DNA from: Bacteroidales bacterium
GTDB lineage: Bacteria; Bacteroidota; Bacteroidia; Bacteroidales; UBA10428
Length of the DNA stretch: 6,190 bases
Reading direction: 5' to 3'
Assembly: GCA_016935595.1 (NCBI GenBank)
Contig: JAFGQQ010000425.1
Coordinates: 1-6,190 of the forward strand
This document shows positions 1-5,137 of this stretch, piece by piece (positions within the stretch are counted from its first letter, which is position 1; every line of letters starts with the position of its first letter). Below the pieces are notes generated by a model, which saw only the letters and a list, made by a program, of their open reading frames with translations, was not told the origin of the DNA and made no database searches. The position numbers and the translations under genes were made by a program.

Positions 1-2
1 AT

Positions 3-191
3 ATAGAAAAATATTTCCATATTAGTAAAAAAGCAGGAATGAATATTAATGTAAGTATACAAAAGAGTATTAAAACCGAAATCAATTATTTATTAAATCA
101 ACAAATCAATCTTTGTCCAACGAAGCATTGCGAAGGTGGACACCTTCAATTCAGTAAATACCATATAACTACTTTGTTCTTTGAACGGTAA
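3..191 (+). CDS. Possible C-terminal part of a CDS entering from the left edge
   Basis: The third forward frame is open from the window edge to a TAA at 189-191, giving 62 codons. In DNA this AT-rich an open stretch of that length is suggestive, but not proof of a gene. The visible part begins IEKYFHISKKAGMNINV and ends TTLFFER. It is rich in Ile, Asn and Lys, and carries a Cys/His cluster, CPTKHCEGGH, around residues 38-47 of the visible part. I do not recognise a family. The last 23 bp overlap, tail to tail, the end of the prenyl synthase gene on the other strand. A 7-bp inverted repeat (132-147) lies inside the frame, so the last third could instead be non-coding terminator sequence that happens to be open. 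The true start, if any, lies outside the window. Confidence 0.4.
   Translation: MEKYFHISKKAGMNINVSIQKSIKTEINYLLNQQINLCPTKHCEGGHLQFSKYHITTLFFER
132..147. terminator. Hairpin between convergent genes (weak terminator candidate)
   Basis: GAAGGTG (132-138) and CACCTTC (141-147) are perfect inverted arms separated by GA. The hairpin lies about 22 bp past the stop codon of the leftward prenyl synthase gene, where a terminator is expected. No T-tract follows on either strand, so it is not a canonical intrinsic terminator. It also lies inside the open frame entering from the left edge. Confidence 0.3.
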
Positions 192-1146
192 ATTCAACCA
201 AATTTATTAATGACTTTTTAGCCTCATTATCATTAAATTCATCTAAAATACTTAAAGCATTACTTTTATATTTAAGCATCTGTTCCTGCGCATAATCAAT
301 ACCATTGTAATTCTTTACAAATTTCCGGATTTGATAAATAGTTTCTTTCTTATGGTTTTTAGTGTGCAACAGGTTAATAATCTCTCTTTTTTCTTTTTTT
401 TGGGAGTTTTCCAATGAATGGATAAGTGGCAATGTCATTTTCTTTTCTTTAATGTCATTTCCGGCAGGTTTTCCGATAAGTGAAGATTCCTGATAATCAA
501 GTAAGTCATCTTTAATTTGAAATGCAATACCAATATTTTCGCCAAAATCTTTCATTTTTTGGAGTATTTCATCGGTTTTTCCGGCCGATTTTGCACCGCA
601 AACAGCACAAGATGCCATTAAACTGGCTGTTTTTTGCTTTATTATTTTAAAATAATCTTCTTCTGTTATGTTCAGTTTTCTTGTTTTTTGCAGTTGGTAA
701 ATTTCACCTTCGCTCATTTCCTTAACAGCATTTGATAAAATTTCTAACATCTCATACTCTTTGTTTTCAACAGCTACCAGCAATCCTTTTGCCAATAAAA
801 AATCGCCTAATAGAACTGCAATTTTTGATTTCCATAAGGCGTTTATCGAAAAAAATCCTCTTCGCTCCATCGACTCGTCTACAACATCATCATGAATTAA
901 TGTGGCGGTGTGCAATAGTTCAATCATAGCAGCAGCAACATAAGTTGAATGGTTTATTTCTCCATGAAGCTTTGCGGTAAGAAATACAAACAGGGGCCTG
1001 ATTTGTTTGCCTTTTCGTTTTAAAAGAAATTGTATAATTACATTAAGTAAAGGAATCCCGGATTTCAAGGAAGATTTGAAATACTTATCAAATTCTTCCA
1101 TTTCTGTCTGGACAGGTCTTTTTATATCACTTAGCGTAATGTTCAT
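169..1146 (-). CDS. Trans-polyprenyl diphosphate synthase (long-chain type)
   Basis: This 325-residue protein has the length and motifs of a full all-trans prenyl diphosphate synthase, which extends an allylic diphosphate with isopentenyl diphosphate units in the cytoplasm. Visible are the substrate-binding GKQIRP (46-51), the first Asp-rich motif DDVVD (86-90) followed by the RRG segment (95-97), and the second Asp-rich motif DDLLD (213-217) in FQIKDDLLDY. The residue five before the first motif is Ala81, a small residue, which in this family goes with long products such as quinone tails rather than farnesyl diphosphate. Product length is inferred, and the gene resembles ispB-type synthases. 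I start at the ATG at 1144-1146 because MNITLSDIKRP matches the usual Bacteroidota N-terminus. An in-frame ATG at 1221 would add 25 residues with no family counterpart and would run through a good promoter element. It is transcribed divergently from the arsR-like gene. Confidence 0.93.
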   Translation of the reverse strand: MNITLSDIKRPVQTEMEEFDKYFKSSLKSGIPLLNVIIQFLLKRKGKQIRPLFVFLTAKLHGEINHSTYVAAAMIELLHTATLIHDDVVDESMERRGFFSINALWKSKIAVLLGDFLLAKGLLVAVENKEYEMLEILSNAVKEMSEGEIYQLQKTRKLNITEEDYFKIIKQKTASLMASCAVCGAKSAGKTDEILQKMKDFGENIGIAFQIKDDLLDYQESSLIGKPAGNDIKEKKMTLPLIHSLENSQKKEKREIINLLHTKNHKKETIYQIRKFVKNYNGIDYAQEQMLKYKSNALSILDEFNDNEAKKSLINLVEFTVQRTK

Positions 1147-1158
1147 TTTTTTCTTTGA

Positions 1159-1166
1159 ATCAAAGA
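1159..1166 (-). promoter_or_regulatory. TAnnTTTG -7 element for the prenyl synthase
   Basis: The minus strand reads TATCTTTG here, a perfect match to the Bacteroidota -7 consensus TAnnTTTG, ending 12 bp before the ATG at 1146. No clear TTTG -33 partner is seen at the ideal spacing, and the implied leader is very short. If used, it supports the 1146 start over the upstream in-frame ATG at 1221. Confidence 0.45.
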
Positions 1167-1215
1167 TAGCAATAAAACTCAAAAGTTTCCAGGTTCTGAA
1201 AATAAAGGGCAAATA

Positions 1216-1249
1216 ATTCATAATTATTTATATATTTGTATTTATGAAT
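1216..1249. promoter_or_regulatory. Candidate operator: 8-bp inverted repeat around the arsR-like promoter
   Basis: ATTCATAA (1216-1223) and TTATGAAT (1242-1249) are perfect inverted arms with an 18-bp spacer, and two further inner positions also pair. The TAnnTTTG element at 1231-1238 lies at the centre of the dyad. ArsR-family dimers usually bind AT-rich inverted repeats overlapping their own promoter, so autoregulation of the downstream gene is the natural inference. Simple AT-rich sequence could produce part of this by chance. Confidence 0.4.
1231..1238 (+). promoter_or_regulatory. TAnnTTTG -7 element for the arsR-like/queD unit
   Basis: TATATTTG is a perfect match to the Bacteroidota -7 consensus and lies 25 bp ahead of the ATG at 1264. 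No convincing -33 TTTG is visible at the usual distance. The position is right for the ArsR-type gene and, by read-through, for the queD gene behind it. Confidence 0.5.
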
Positions 1250-1263
1250 AAAAATTTGTGGTG

Positions 1264-1560
1264 ATGGAAATCAAAAACATTAAAATTGAGCAACTTGAAG
1301 AAGCTGCCAATATACTAAAAGCTATTGCCCACCCGATGCGTATTGCTATTTTAGCATTTCTTGAAAATGGTAAATCATTAACAGTTACCAATATATACGA
1401 ACTTCTAAAAATTGAGCAATCAACAGCTTCGCATCATCTTGGAATATTAAAGGATAAGGGGGTATTAGGGTCAAAACGTGATGGGAAAAACACTTACTAT
1501 TTTCTTAAACACGATAAGCTTAGTAATATAATTGATTGTGTAACACAATGCACAAGATAA
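1264..1560 (+). CDS. ArsR-type winged-helix transcriptional regulator
   Basis: This 98-residue protein is a typical single-domain ArsR/SmtB-fold repressor. KAIAHPMRIAILAFL (19-33) is the conserved helix that opens the domain. LTVTNIYELLKIEQSTASHHLGILKDKG (39-66) is the helix-turn-helix, with the recognition helix near 52-63, and residues 68-82 form the wing. The metal-binding CxC motif of classical ArsR is absent from the DNA-binding helices. Two cysteines, Cys92 and Cys96 (CVTQC), sit at the very C-terminus in a CX3C arrangement that could form a thiol or metal sensor; this is inference. I chose the ATG at 1264; GTG codons at 1258 and 1261 are in-frame alternatives adding two residues or one. 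The gene is divergent from the prenyl synthase, is followed 26 bp later by the queD gene, and has a candidate operator over its promoter. Confidence 0.88.
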   Translation: MEIKNIKIEQLEEAANILKAIAHPMRIAILAFLENGKSLTVTNIYELLKIEQSTASHHLGILKDKGVLGSKRDGKNTYYFLKHDKLSNIIDCVTQCTR

Positions 1561-1586
1561 GTATTATGCCATTTTATATATAATTT

Positions 1587-2033
1587 ATGCCTGTAATACG
1601 CATTACAAAAGAATTTGAATTTGAAATGGCCCATGCATTATGGAATTACGACGGGCCTTGTAAAAATATTCACGGCCATTCGTATAAACTGTTTGTTACT
1701 GTTATAGGCCAACCCTCTGAACAAAAAAAGGATTCAAAACTGGGTATGCTAATTGATTTTGGTGATTTAAAAAAACTAATAAACGAAGTAATAATTAATA
1801 AATTTGATCATTCGGTTGTAGTTAACCAGGATGCCCCTCACCAATTTATGCAAAAGGTAGAACAGATGTTCGAAAAATACGAAGTAGTAAATTACCAGCC
1901 AACATGCGAAAACTTAATTACCGACTTTGCAAGGCGTATAAAAAAGAAACTTCCTGAAAATATTAAACTGCACAGTCTTAGACTAGCCGAAACAGCTACA
2001 TCTTATGCCGAATGGCACCAGGAAGATAATTAA
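1587..2033 (+). CDS. queD: 6-carboxytetrahydropterin synthase / PTPS family (QueD)
   Basis: This 148-residue protein has the full signature of the QueD/6-pyruvoyltetrahydropterin synthase family. The zinc ligands are His16 (in FEMAHAL), His29 and His31 (in NIHGHSY), and the catalytic cysteine is Cys25 in the CX3HGH motif. LIDFGDLK (55-62), the FDHSVVVN segment with Asp74-His75 of the catalytic relay, PTCENL (105-110) and the pterin-binding Glu135 in RLAETATSYAEW follow in the usual order. QueD converts dihydroneopterin triphosphate to 6-carboxytetrahydropterin, the first committed step toward preQ0 and queuosine. The CX3HGH spacing fits QueD better than eukaryotic PTPS, but the other queuosine genes are not in the window. 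It starts 26 bp after the arsR-like stop and is likely co-transcribed with it. Confidence 0.9.
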   Translation: MPVIRITKEFEFEMAHALWNYDGPCKNIHGHSYKLFVTVIGQPSEQKKDSKLGMLIDFGDLKKLINEVIINKFDHSVVVNQDAPHQFMQKVEQMFEKYEVVNYQPTCENLITDFARRIKKKLPENIKLHSLRLAETATSYAEWHQEDN

Positions 2034-2049
2034 CCTGCAAAATGTATTG

Positions 2050-2074
2050 TTTTTAGGCATAAAAAATTTTTAGG
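2050..2074 (+). repeat. Direct repeat TTTTTAGG x2 upstream of the sigma-factor operon
   Basis: TTTTTAGG occurs at 2050-2057 and again at 2067-2074, 17 bp apart start to start, in the 97-bp gap between queD and the sigma-factor gene. A related TTTTTAG pair lies upstream of the trmO-like gene. No good TAnnTTTG element is visible in this gap, so the repeats could belong to an alternative promoter or an activator site. In AT-rich DNA the motif is not rare, so this is tentative. Confidence 0.25.
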
Positions 2075-2130
2075 TTTCTGCGAGACTTTTCTGATTTTTA
2101 TCGGTATTTATTATAAACAATAATTTTATC

Positions 2131-2667
2131 GTGGAAAATATCTCAGATGAAAATATTATGGAAGGGGTAAAACAAGGTAACATTGATTTACTTACTTTCT
2201 TATATAAGCGTTACTGCAACCAAATACTGAATTACTTCTTTAGAATGACCGGTAATATTGACGACAGCCGTGATTTGACCCAATCACTGTTTATCCGGAT
2301 AATTACGTATAAAAAATCATTTAAACAAAACATGATTTTTAAATATTGGATATTTAAAATAGCGCGAAATATGTTTTATACCGAATATAAAAGAAGACAA
2401 AAACACAATGAAAGTTTAAATTACATAGAAAACAATATTTGTAATGAAAGCAATTATAACCCGGAGGAAGATAAATTGCTTTTTTCTGCCATATATAAAT
2501 TGCCCGACGAATATAAAGAATTGATAATCATAAGCAAATTCTCTGGTTTTAAAAATAATGAAATTGCTAAAATGTATAATATTTCTGATGCAGCACTGAA
2601 AAATAAACTGTACCGGGCTTTAAACAAATTACGGGAGATATATTTTAAAACAGAATTAACCGAATAA
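2131..2667 (+). CDS. ECF-type RNA polymerase sigma factor
   Basis: At 178 residues this has the two-domain layout of an extracytoplasmic-function sigma-70 factor. Region 2 spans about residues 20-90: FLYKRYCNQILNYFF (23-37), DDSRDLTQSLFIRI (44-57), and the -10-binding and melting part FKYWIFKIARNMFYTEYKRR (70-89). A linker follows to about 115. Region 4 spans about 118-171, with the helix-turn-helix in NNEIAKMYNISDAALKNKLYRALNKLR recognising the -35 element. The start is GTG at 2131, giving ENISDENIMEGVKQGN, which aligns with the usual ECF beginning; ATG at 2158 would remove part of it. The gene lies 2 bp ahead of a membrane zinc-finger protein, the standard sigma/anti-sigma arrangement, so its activity is probably released by a signal sensed at the envelope. 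Confidence 0.9.
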   Translation: MENISDENIMEGVKQGNIDLLTFLYKRYCNQILNYFFRMTGNIDDSRDLTQSLFIRIITYKKSFKQNMIFKYWIFKIARNMFYTEYKRRQKHNESLNYIENNICNESNYNPEEDKLLFSAIYKLPDEYKELIIISKFSGFKNNEIAKMYNISDAALKNKLYRALNKLREIYFKTELTE

Positions 2668-2669
2668 TC

Positions 2670-3440
2670 ATGAATTGTGAAAATAGTAGAAGTTGGTTTA
2701 TTGATATAATTGAGGATAAGGAAAGTGTTAATCCTCAAATCAAACAGGATTTTTTTAATCACCTGAAGGAGTGTAAAAACTGTAGCACTGAATTTGCCGG
2801 GTTTAAAGAATTATTGGAAAAAATACAAAATATTAAGCAGGTTGAGGCCGATAATGACTTATATAACAGTTTTTTAGCAAAACTTGAGTTAGAAAAGATA
2901 AATCGAAACAAAAAAATGAACTTGAAAAATTTTTATTACAATGGTTTTCGGGTAGCTGCAGGGATTTTATTATTTATAACGGGAAGCTTTTTTGGATTTT
3001 ATTTTAGTCAAATTAACAATAACCCAAAACATACAGAAGAAATATTGGAATTGAAGCACTCTTATACAGCATTGATTTTAAAAGAACAAACAATTAGCGC
3101 AAAAATTCAGGCAATTAGTTATTTTAATGGAGAAACAATTATTGATGATGATTTTTTAAATATACTTGCCGGTATCTTAAATAACGATGATAATGTTAAT
3201 GTGAGATTAGCAGCAGCAAAGGCTTTATTTAAATACAGTAACCAGGAAAAAGTAAAAGCAATTTTAATAGAATCGCTTAAAAACCAGGCAGAACCTATGG
3301 TACAAATCGAATTGATTAATTTTATTGTTCAAATACATGAAAAACAAGCTGTTGAATCGCTTCTAAAAATTGTAAACAACGAAAACGCGAACAATATTGT
3401 AAAACAATATGCACAAAATGGATTAAAAAGACTTATATAA
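2670..3440 (+). CDS. Membrane zinc-finger anti-sigma factor with HEAT-like C-terminal domain
   Basis: Three parts are visible in 256 residues. First, a cytoplasmic anti-sigma zinc-finger-type domain: Cys3, then His31, Cys35 and Cys38 in the HX3CX2C motif of NHLKECKNC, the ligand set of the ZAS/zf-HC2 family. Second, a single membrane segment around 95-112 (VAAGILLFITGSFFGFYF), preceded by a basic stretch (RNKK), which predicts the N-terminus inside. Third, a domain of about 140 residues beyond the membrane made of helical pairs such as NVNVRLAAAKALFKYSN, then AEPMVQIELINFIVQI and NNIVKQYAQNGLKRL, typical of HEAT-like repeats. The start ATG is 2 bp after the sigma-factor stop, so translation is probably coupled. 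The inferred role is to bind and silence that sigma factor at the inner membrane, with the helical domain sensing or recruiting a partner in the periplasm. The anti-sigma role rests on motif plus position. Confidence 0.85.
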   Translation: MNCENSRSWFIDIIEDKESVNPQIKQDFFNHLKECKNCSTEFAGFKELLEKIQNIKQVEADNDLYNSFLAKLELEKINRNKKMNLKNFYYNGFRVAAGILLFITGSFFGFYFSQINNNPKHTEEILELKHSYTALILKEQTISAKIQAISYFNGETIIDDDFLNILAGILNNDDNVNVRLAAAKALFKYSNQEKVKAILIESLKNQAEPMVQIELINFIVQIHEKQAVESLLKIVNNENANNIVKQYAQNGLKRLI

Positions 3441-3463
3441 GTAATTATATATTAAACTGATAT

Positions 3464-3512
3464 TATGGCCATACTTTAGTTTGAATTTAATTATTAACTA
3501 TTAAATTATTAA
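3464..3512 (+). promoter_or_regulatory. Short palindrome and AT repeats upstream of the exported protein gene
   Basis: The 74-bp gap holds a perfect 10-bp palindrome TATGGCCATA (3464-3473). It overlaps TACTTTAG (3472-3479), one mismatch from the Bacteroidota -7 consensus. AATTATTAA is then repeated at 3489-3497 and 3504-3512, just ahead of the ATG. This could be a separate promoter for the third gene, or simply operon spacer. Confidence 0.25.
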
Positions 3513-3514
3513 TT

Positions 3515-4393
3515 ATGAAAACTATACTATTTATTTTTACTATTATATTAATTTCTTTTAGTACCTATTCTCAGAAATTGGAAAAAGAAATTGATAACAT
3601 CAAACGCATTGAAATTTATAATTTATATGGTCAAATACACATAAACGGGAACAAATCGGATAGAATAATAATTGAGCGCACAGACCCGGAAAGTCCTAAA
3701 AATTTATTATTCGATAAGTCAGCTAAAAAATACAAAACCGATAATACTCAGTTAGGGTTGAATTTTGAATATAATAACGAGACATTAATTGTTTTCCCGG
3801 CAAACGAAAAATCTTTATTGGCAAGTTATTCAATCGATATTCCAAGAGATAAGAAATTAAAAATTAGCAATGATTTTCAAAATCTTACAGATACTTTTTA
3901 TTCTATTCCGAAAGAAGAAATATTCAACCAAATAATTATTAAAAACATGAAAAATGAGTTGGATATTAATACCTTCATTTCAAATATAAAAATTACGAAT
4001 TACACCGGGCCTTTAGTATTGTCAGGTTTTTACGGTTATTATAGTATTGATTATTCCGTCTTTAAAGAAGACAATCATTCAACAGTTAATTTAATAAATG
4101 GCGATATTGAGTTTTTATTGCCGTATTATACCAATATGGATTTAGCATTAAATGTGTTGTCCGGGAAAGTGATGTCCGATTTTGTTTTAAAAAATGCTAC
4201 AATAAAAACAGGAGATAATACCATTAAGAAGAAAAAAATACCAAATTCTGAACTGAAAAAATACACCGGAATATATTGCGAAGGTATTGTAAATAAAGGG
4301 GGAACCAAACTTAACCTTTCATTGCACAAAGGCAACATAAAATTACGTGCAACAGATTATCCATATGTTGTAACACCGGTTTATGTACCGTAA
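3515..4393 (+). CDS. Exported beta-rich protein, DUF4097-like (putative adhesin fold)
   Basis: The 292-residue product starts with a clear signal peptide: MKT, a hydrophobic run to about residue 16, and a likely signal peptidase I site near STYSQ (16-20). No lipobox cysteine is present, so a periplasmic or surface soluble protein is expected. The mature part alternates short hydrophobic strands with polar turns, such as IEIYNLYGQIHINGNKSDRI near 32-51 and later ITNYTGPLVLSGFYG and ALNVLSGKVMSDF. This is the pattern of the DUF4097/DUF2807-type beta-solenoid proteins that often sit behind ECF sigma/anti-sigma pairs in Bacteroidota. The assignment is by pattern and context, since I see no catalytic motif. 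It lies 74 bp after the anti-sigma gene and may be a regulon member or part of the sensing system. Confidence 0.7.
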   Translation: MKTILFIFTIILISFSTYSQKLEKEIDNIKRIEIYNLYGQIHINGNKSDRIIIERTDPESPKNLLFDKSAKKYKTDNTQLGLNFEYNNETLIVFPANEKSLLASYSIDIPRDKKLKISNDFQNLTDTFYSIPKEEIFNQIIIKNMKNELDINTFISNIKITNYTGPLVLSGFYGYYSIDYSVFKEDNHSTVNLINGDIEFLLPYYTNMDLALNVLSGKVMSDFVLKNATIKTGDNTIKKKKIPNSELKKYTGIYCEGIVNKGGTKLNLSLHKGNIKLRATDYPYVVTPVYVP

Positions 4394-4442
4394 TTTTATA
4401 CAAGAAATATTTCACCTAATAGAAATCAGCAATAATTATCAA

Positions 4443-4480
4443 TTTTTAGTCCTAAAATAGCAAGTTTAGTCAATTTTTAG
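4443..4480. repeat. TTTTTAG direct pair with a small inverted repeat
   Basis: TTTTTAG occurs at 4443-4449 and 4474-4480; with preceding bases the match extends to the 11-bp TCAATTTTTAG at 4439-4449 and, less one intervening A difference in register, closely at 4470-4480. TTTTAG (4444-4449) also forms a perfect 6-bp dyad with CTAAAA (4452-4457). The block lies between the exported-protein stop and the trmO-like promoter. It could be an upstream regulator site or the remnant of a terminator, but no T-tract follows the dyad. Confidence 0.25.
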
Positions 4481-4494
4481 GATCGAAATAAACC

Positions 4495-4502
4495 TATTTT
4501 TG
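4495..4502 (+). promoter_or_regulatory. TAnnTTTG -7 element for the trmO-like gene
   Basis: TATTTTTG matches the Bacteroidota -7 consensus perfectly and lies 49 bp upstream of the ATG at 4552, leaving room for a normal leader. It indicates that the trmO-like gene is transcribed independently of the sigma-factor cluster. No clear -33 TTTG is seen. Confidence 0.5.
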
Positions 4503-4507
4503 TCCAG

Positions 4508-4519
4508 ATTACCGGTAAT
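4508..4519. promoter_or_regulatory. Perfect 12-bp palindrome at the expected transcription start (candidate operator)
   Basis: ATTACCGGTAAT is self-complementary over all 12 bases and begins 6 bp after the -7 element at 4495-4502, so it overlaps the expected transcription start. A dyad at this place is a natural binding site for a dimeric repressor. The protein that would bind it is unknown. The AraC-type regulator downstream is not expected to bind a palindrome. Confidence 0.4.
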
Positions 4520-4551
4520 ATTTAACTAATTTATAATTAAAATGAATAAAA

Positions 4552-5028
4552 ATGGACAATAAAATTCAAATTGAACCAATAGGTATTGTAAATGCAAAAG
4601 GGTATACATTTTCAATACAATTACAAAAAGAGTATATACCTGCCTTAACAAATATTGAAGGGTTTAGCCATCTTCAGGTAGTTTGGTGGGGGCATCTTTC
4701 CATATCTCCTGAAAACAGGAAAATAACAGTTATTGAAAAACCCTATACAAAAGGGCCCGATAAATTAGGTGTTTTTGCAACACGTTCGGAGGTGAGGCCA
4801 AATCCTGTCCTTATTTCAACAATAGCAGTAATGAAAATTGATTATGAAAAGGGTATAATTTATACACCTTATATCGATGCCGAAAATGGCACCCCGGTAA
4901 TAGACATTAAACCCTATCATAATACCGAACGCATAAAAAATTGCAATGTTCCGGACTGGTGCAGCCATTGGCCAAAGTGGTATGAAGAAGGAGAATCTTT
5001 TAACTGGCAGGATGAGTTTAATTTCTAA
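4552..5028 (+). CDS. trmO: TrmO/TsaA-family protein (tRNA t6A37 N6-methyltransferase-like)
   Basis: This 158-residue protein covers only the core TsaA/YaeB beta-barrel domain. It opens with the typical IEPIGIVNAKG (7-17), followed by IEGFSHLQVVWWGH (35-48), the SAM-binding signature GVFATRSEVRPNPV (73-86), and GTPVIDIKPY (113-122). In Escherichia coli, TrmO uses S-adenosylmethionine to methylate N6 of threonylcarbamoyladenosine at tRNA position 37. That enzyme is longer, about 235 residues, with a C-terminal extension missing here. The signature also reads SEVRPNPV where classical TrmO has SPxRPNPIG. The family assignment is therefore firm but the exact substrate is not. The ATG at 4552 is preferred; an upstream ATG at 4542 is out of frame. 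The gene stands alone with its own promoter and a palindromic site. Confidence 0.82.
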   Translation: MDNKIQIEPIGIVNAKGYTFSIQLQKEYIPALTNIEGFSHLQVVWWGHLSISPENRKITVIEKPYTKGPDKLGVFATRSEVRPNPVLISTIAVMKIDYEKGIIYTPYIDAENGTPVIDIKPYHNTERIKNCNVPDWCSHWPKWYEEGESFNWQDEFNF

Positions 5029-5040
5029 AAATTGTTTATT

Positions 5041-5121
5041 TTAACCGCAAAGATCGCGAAGAAGTAGAAAAATGGGCTAAGAATTTTATTTTATTAGTTC
5101 ATTGGCGGCCTTTGCGGTTAA
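5041..5121. repeat. Palindromic intergenic repeat of the CCGCAAAG type
   Basis: TTAACCGCAAAG (5041-5052) and CTTTGCGGTTAA (5110-5121) are perfect 12-bp inverted arms. Pairing continues imperfectly inward (CGC, AA, then GAAGTAG-AAAAAT against ATTTTATTAGTTC), so the 81-bp unit can fold as one long interrupted hairpin around about 5073-5090. Repeats built on CGCAAAG with flanking AACC/GGTT are, from memory, scattered between genes in many Bacteroidota genomes. Only one copy is in this window, so dispersal here is inference. The right arm lies inside an in-frame upstream extension of the AraC-type gene, which argues against that extension. Confidence 0.7.
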
Positions 5122-5137
5122 TTTTTTTACCATAAAT

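Noticed and set aside
732..1216. Forward-strand open frames of 65 and 69 codons (732-929, 1007-1216).
   Set aside because: They lie antisense within the prenyl synthase gene, whose catalytic motifs are intact, and show no recognisable domain.
1147..1221. A 25-residue N-terminal extension of the prenyl synthase from the ATG at 1221.
   Set aside because: It has no family counterpart and spans the TATCTTTG promoter element; MNITLSDIKRP at 1146 is the conserved beginning.
1566..1583. ATG at 1566 as a small upstream peptide before queD.
   Set aside because: It encodes only five codons before TAA and has no sign of being a leader peptide.
2454..2762. Reverse-strand open frame of 102 codons.
   Set aside because: It is antisense to the sigma/anti-sigma junction, both of which have clear domain motifs.
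4126..4338. Reverse-strand open frame of 70 codons.
   Set aside because: It is a shadow inside the exported-protein gene with no independent support.
5102..5137. TTG start adding 12 residues to the AraC-type regulator.
   Set aside because: The added residues are translated from the right arm of the palindromic repeat; the ATG at 5138 begins the conserved domain.
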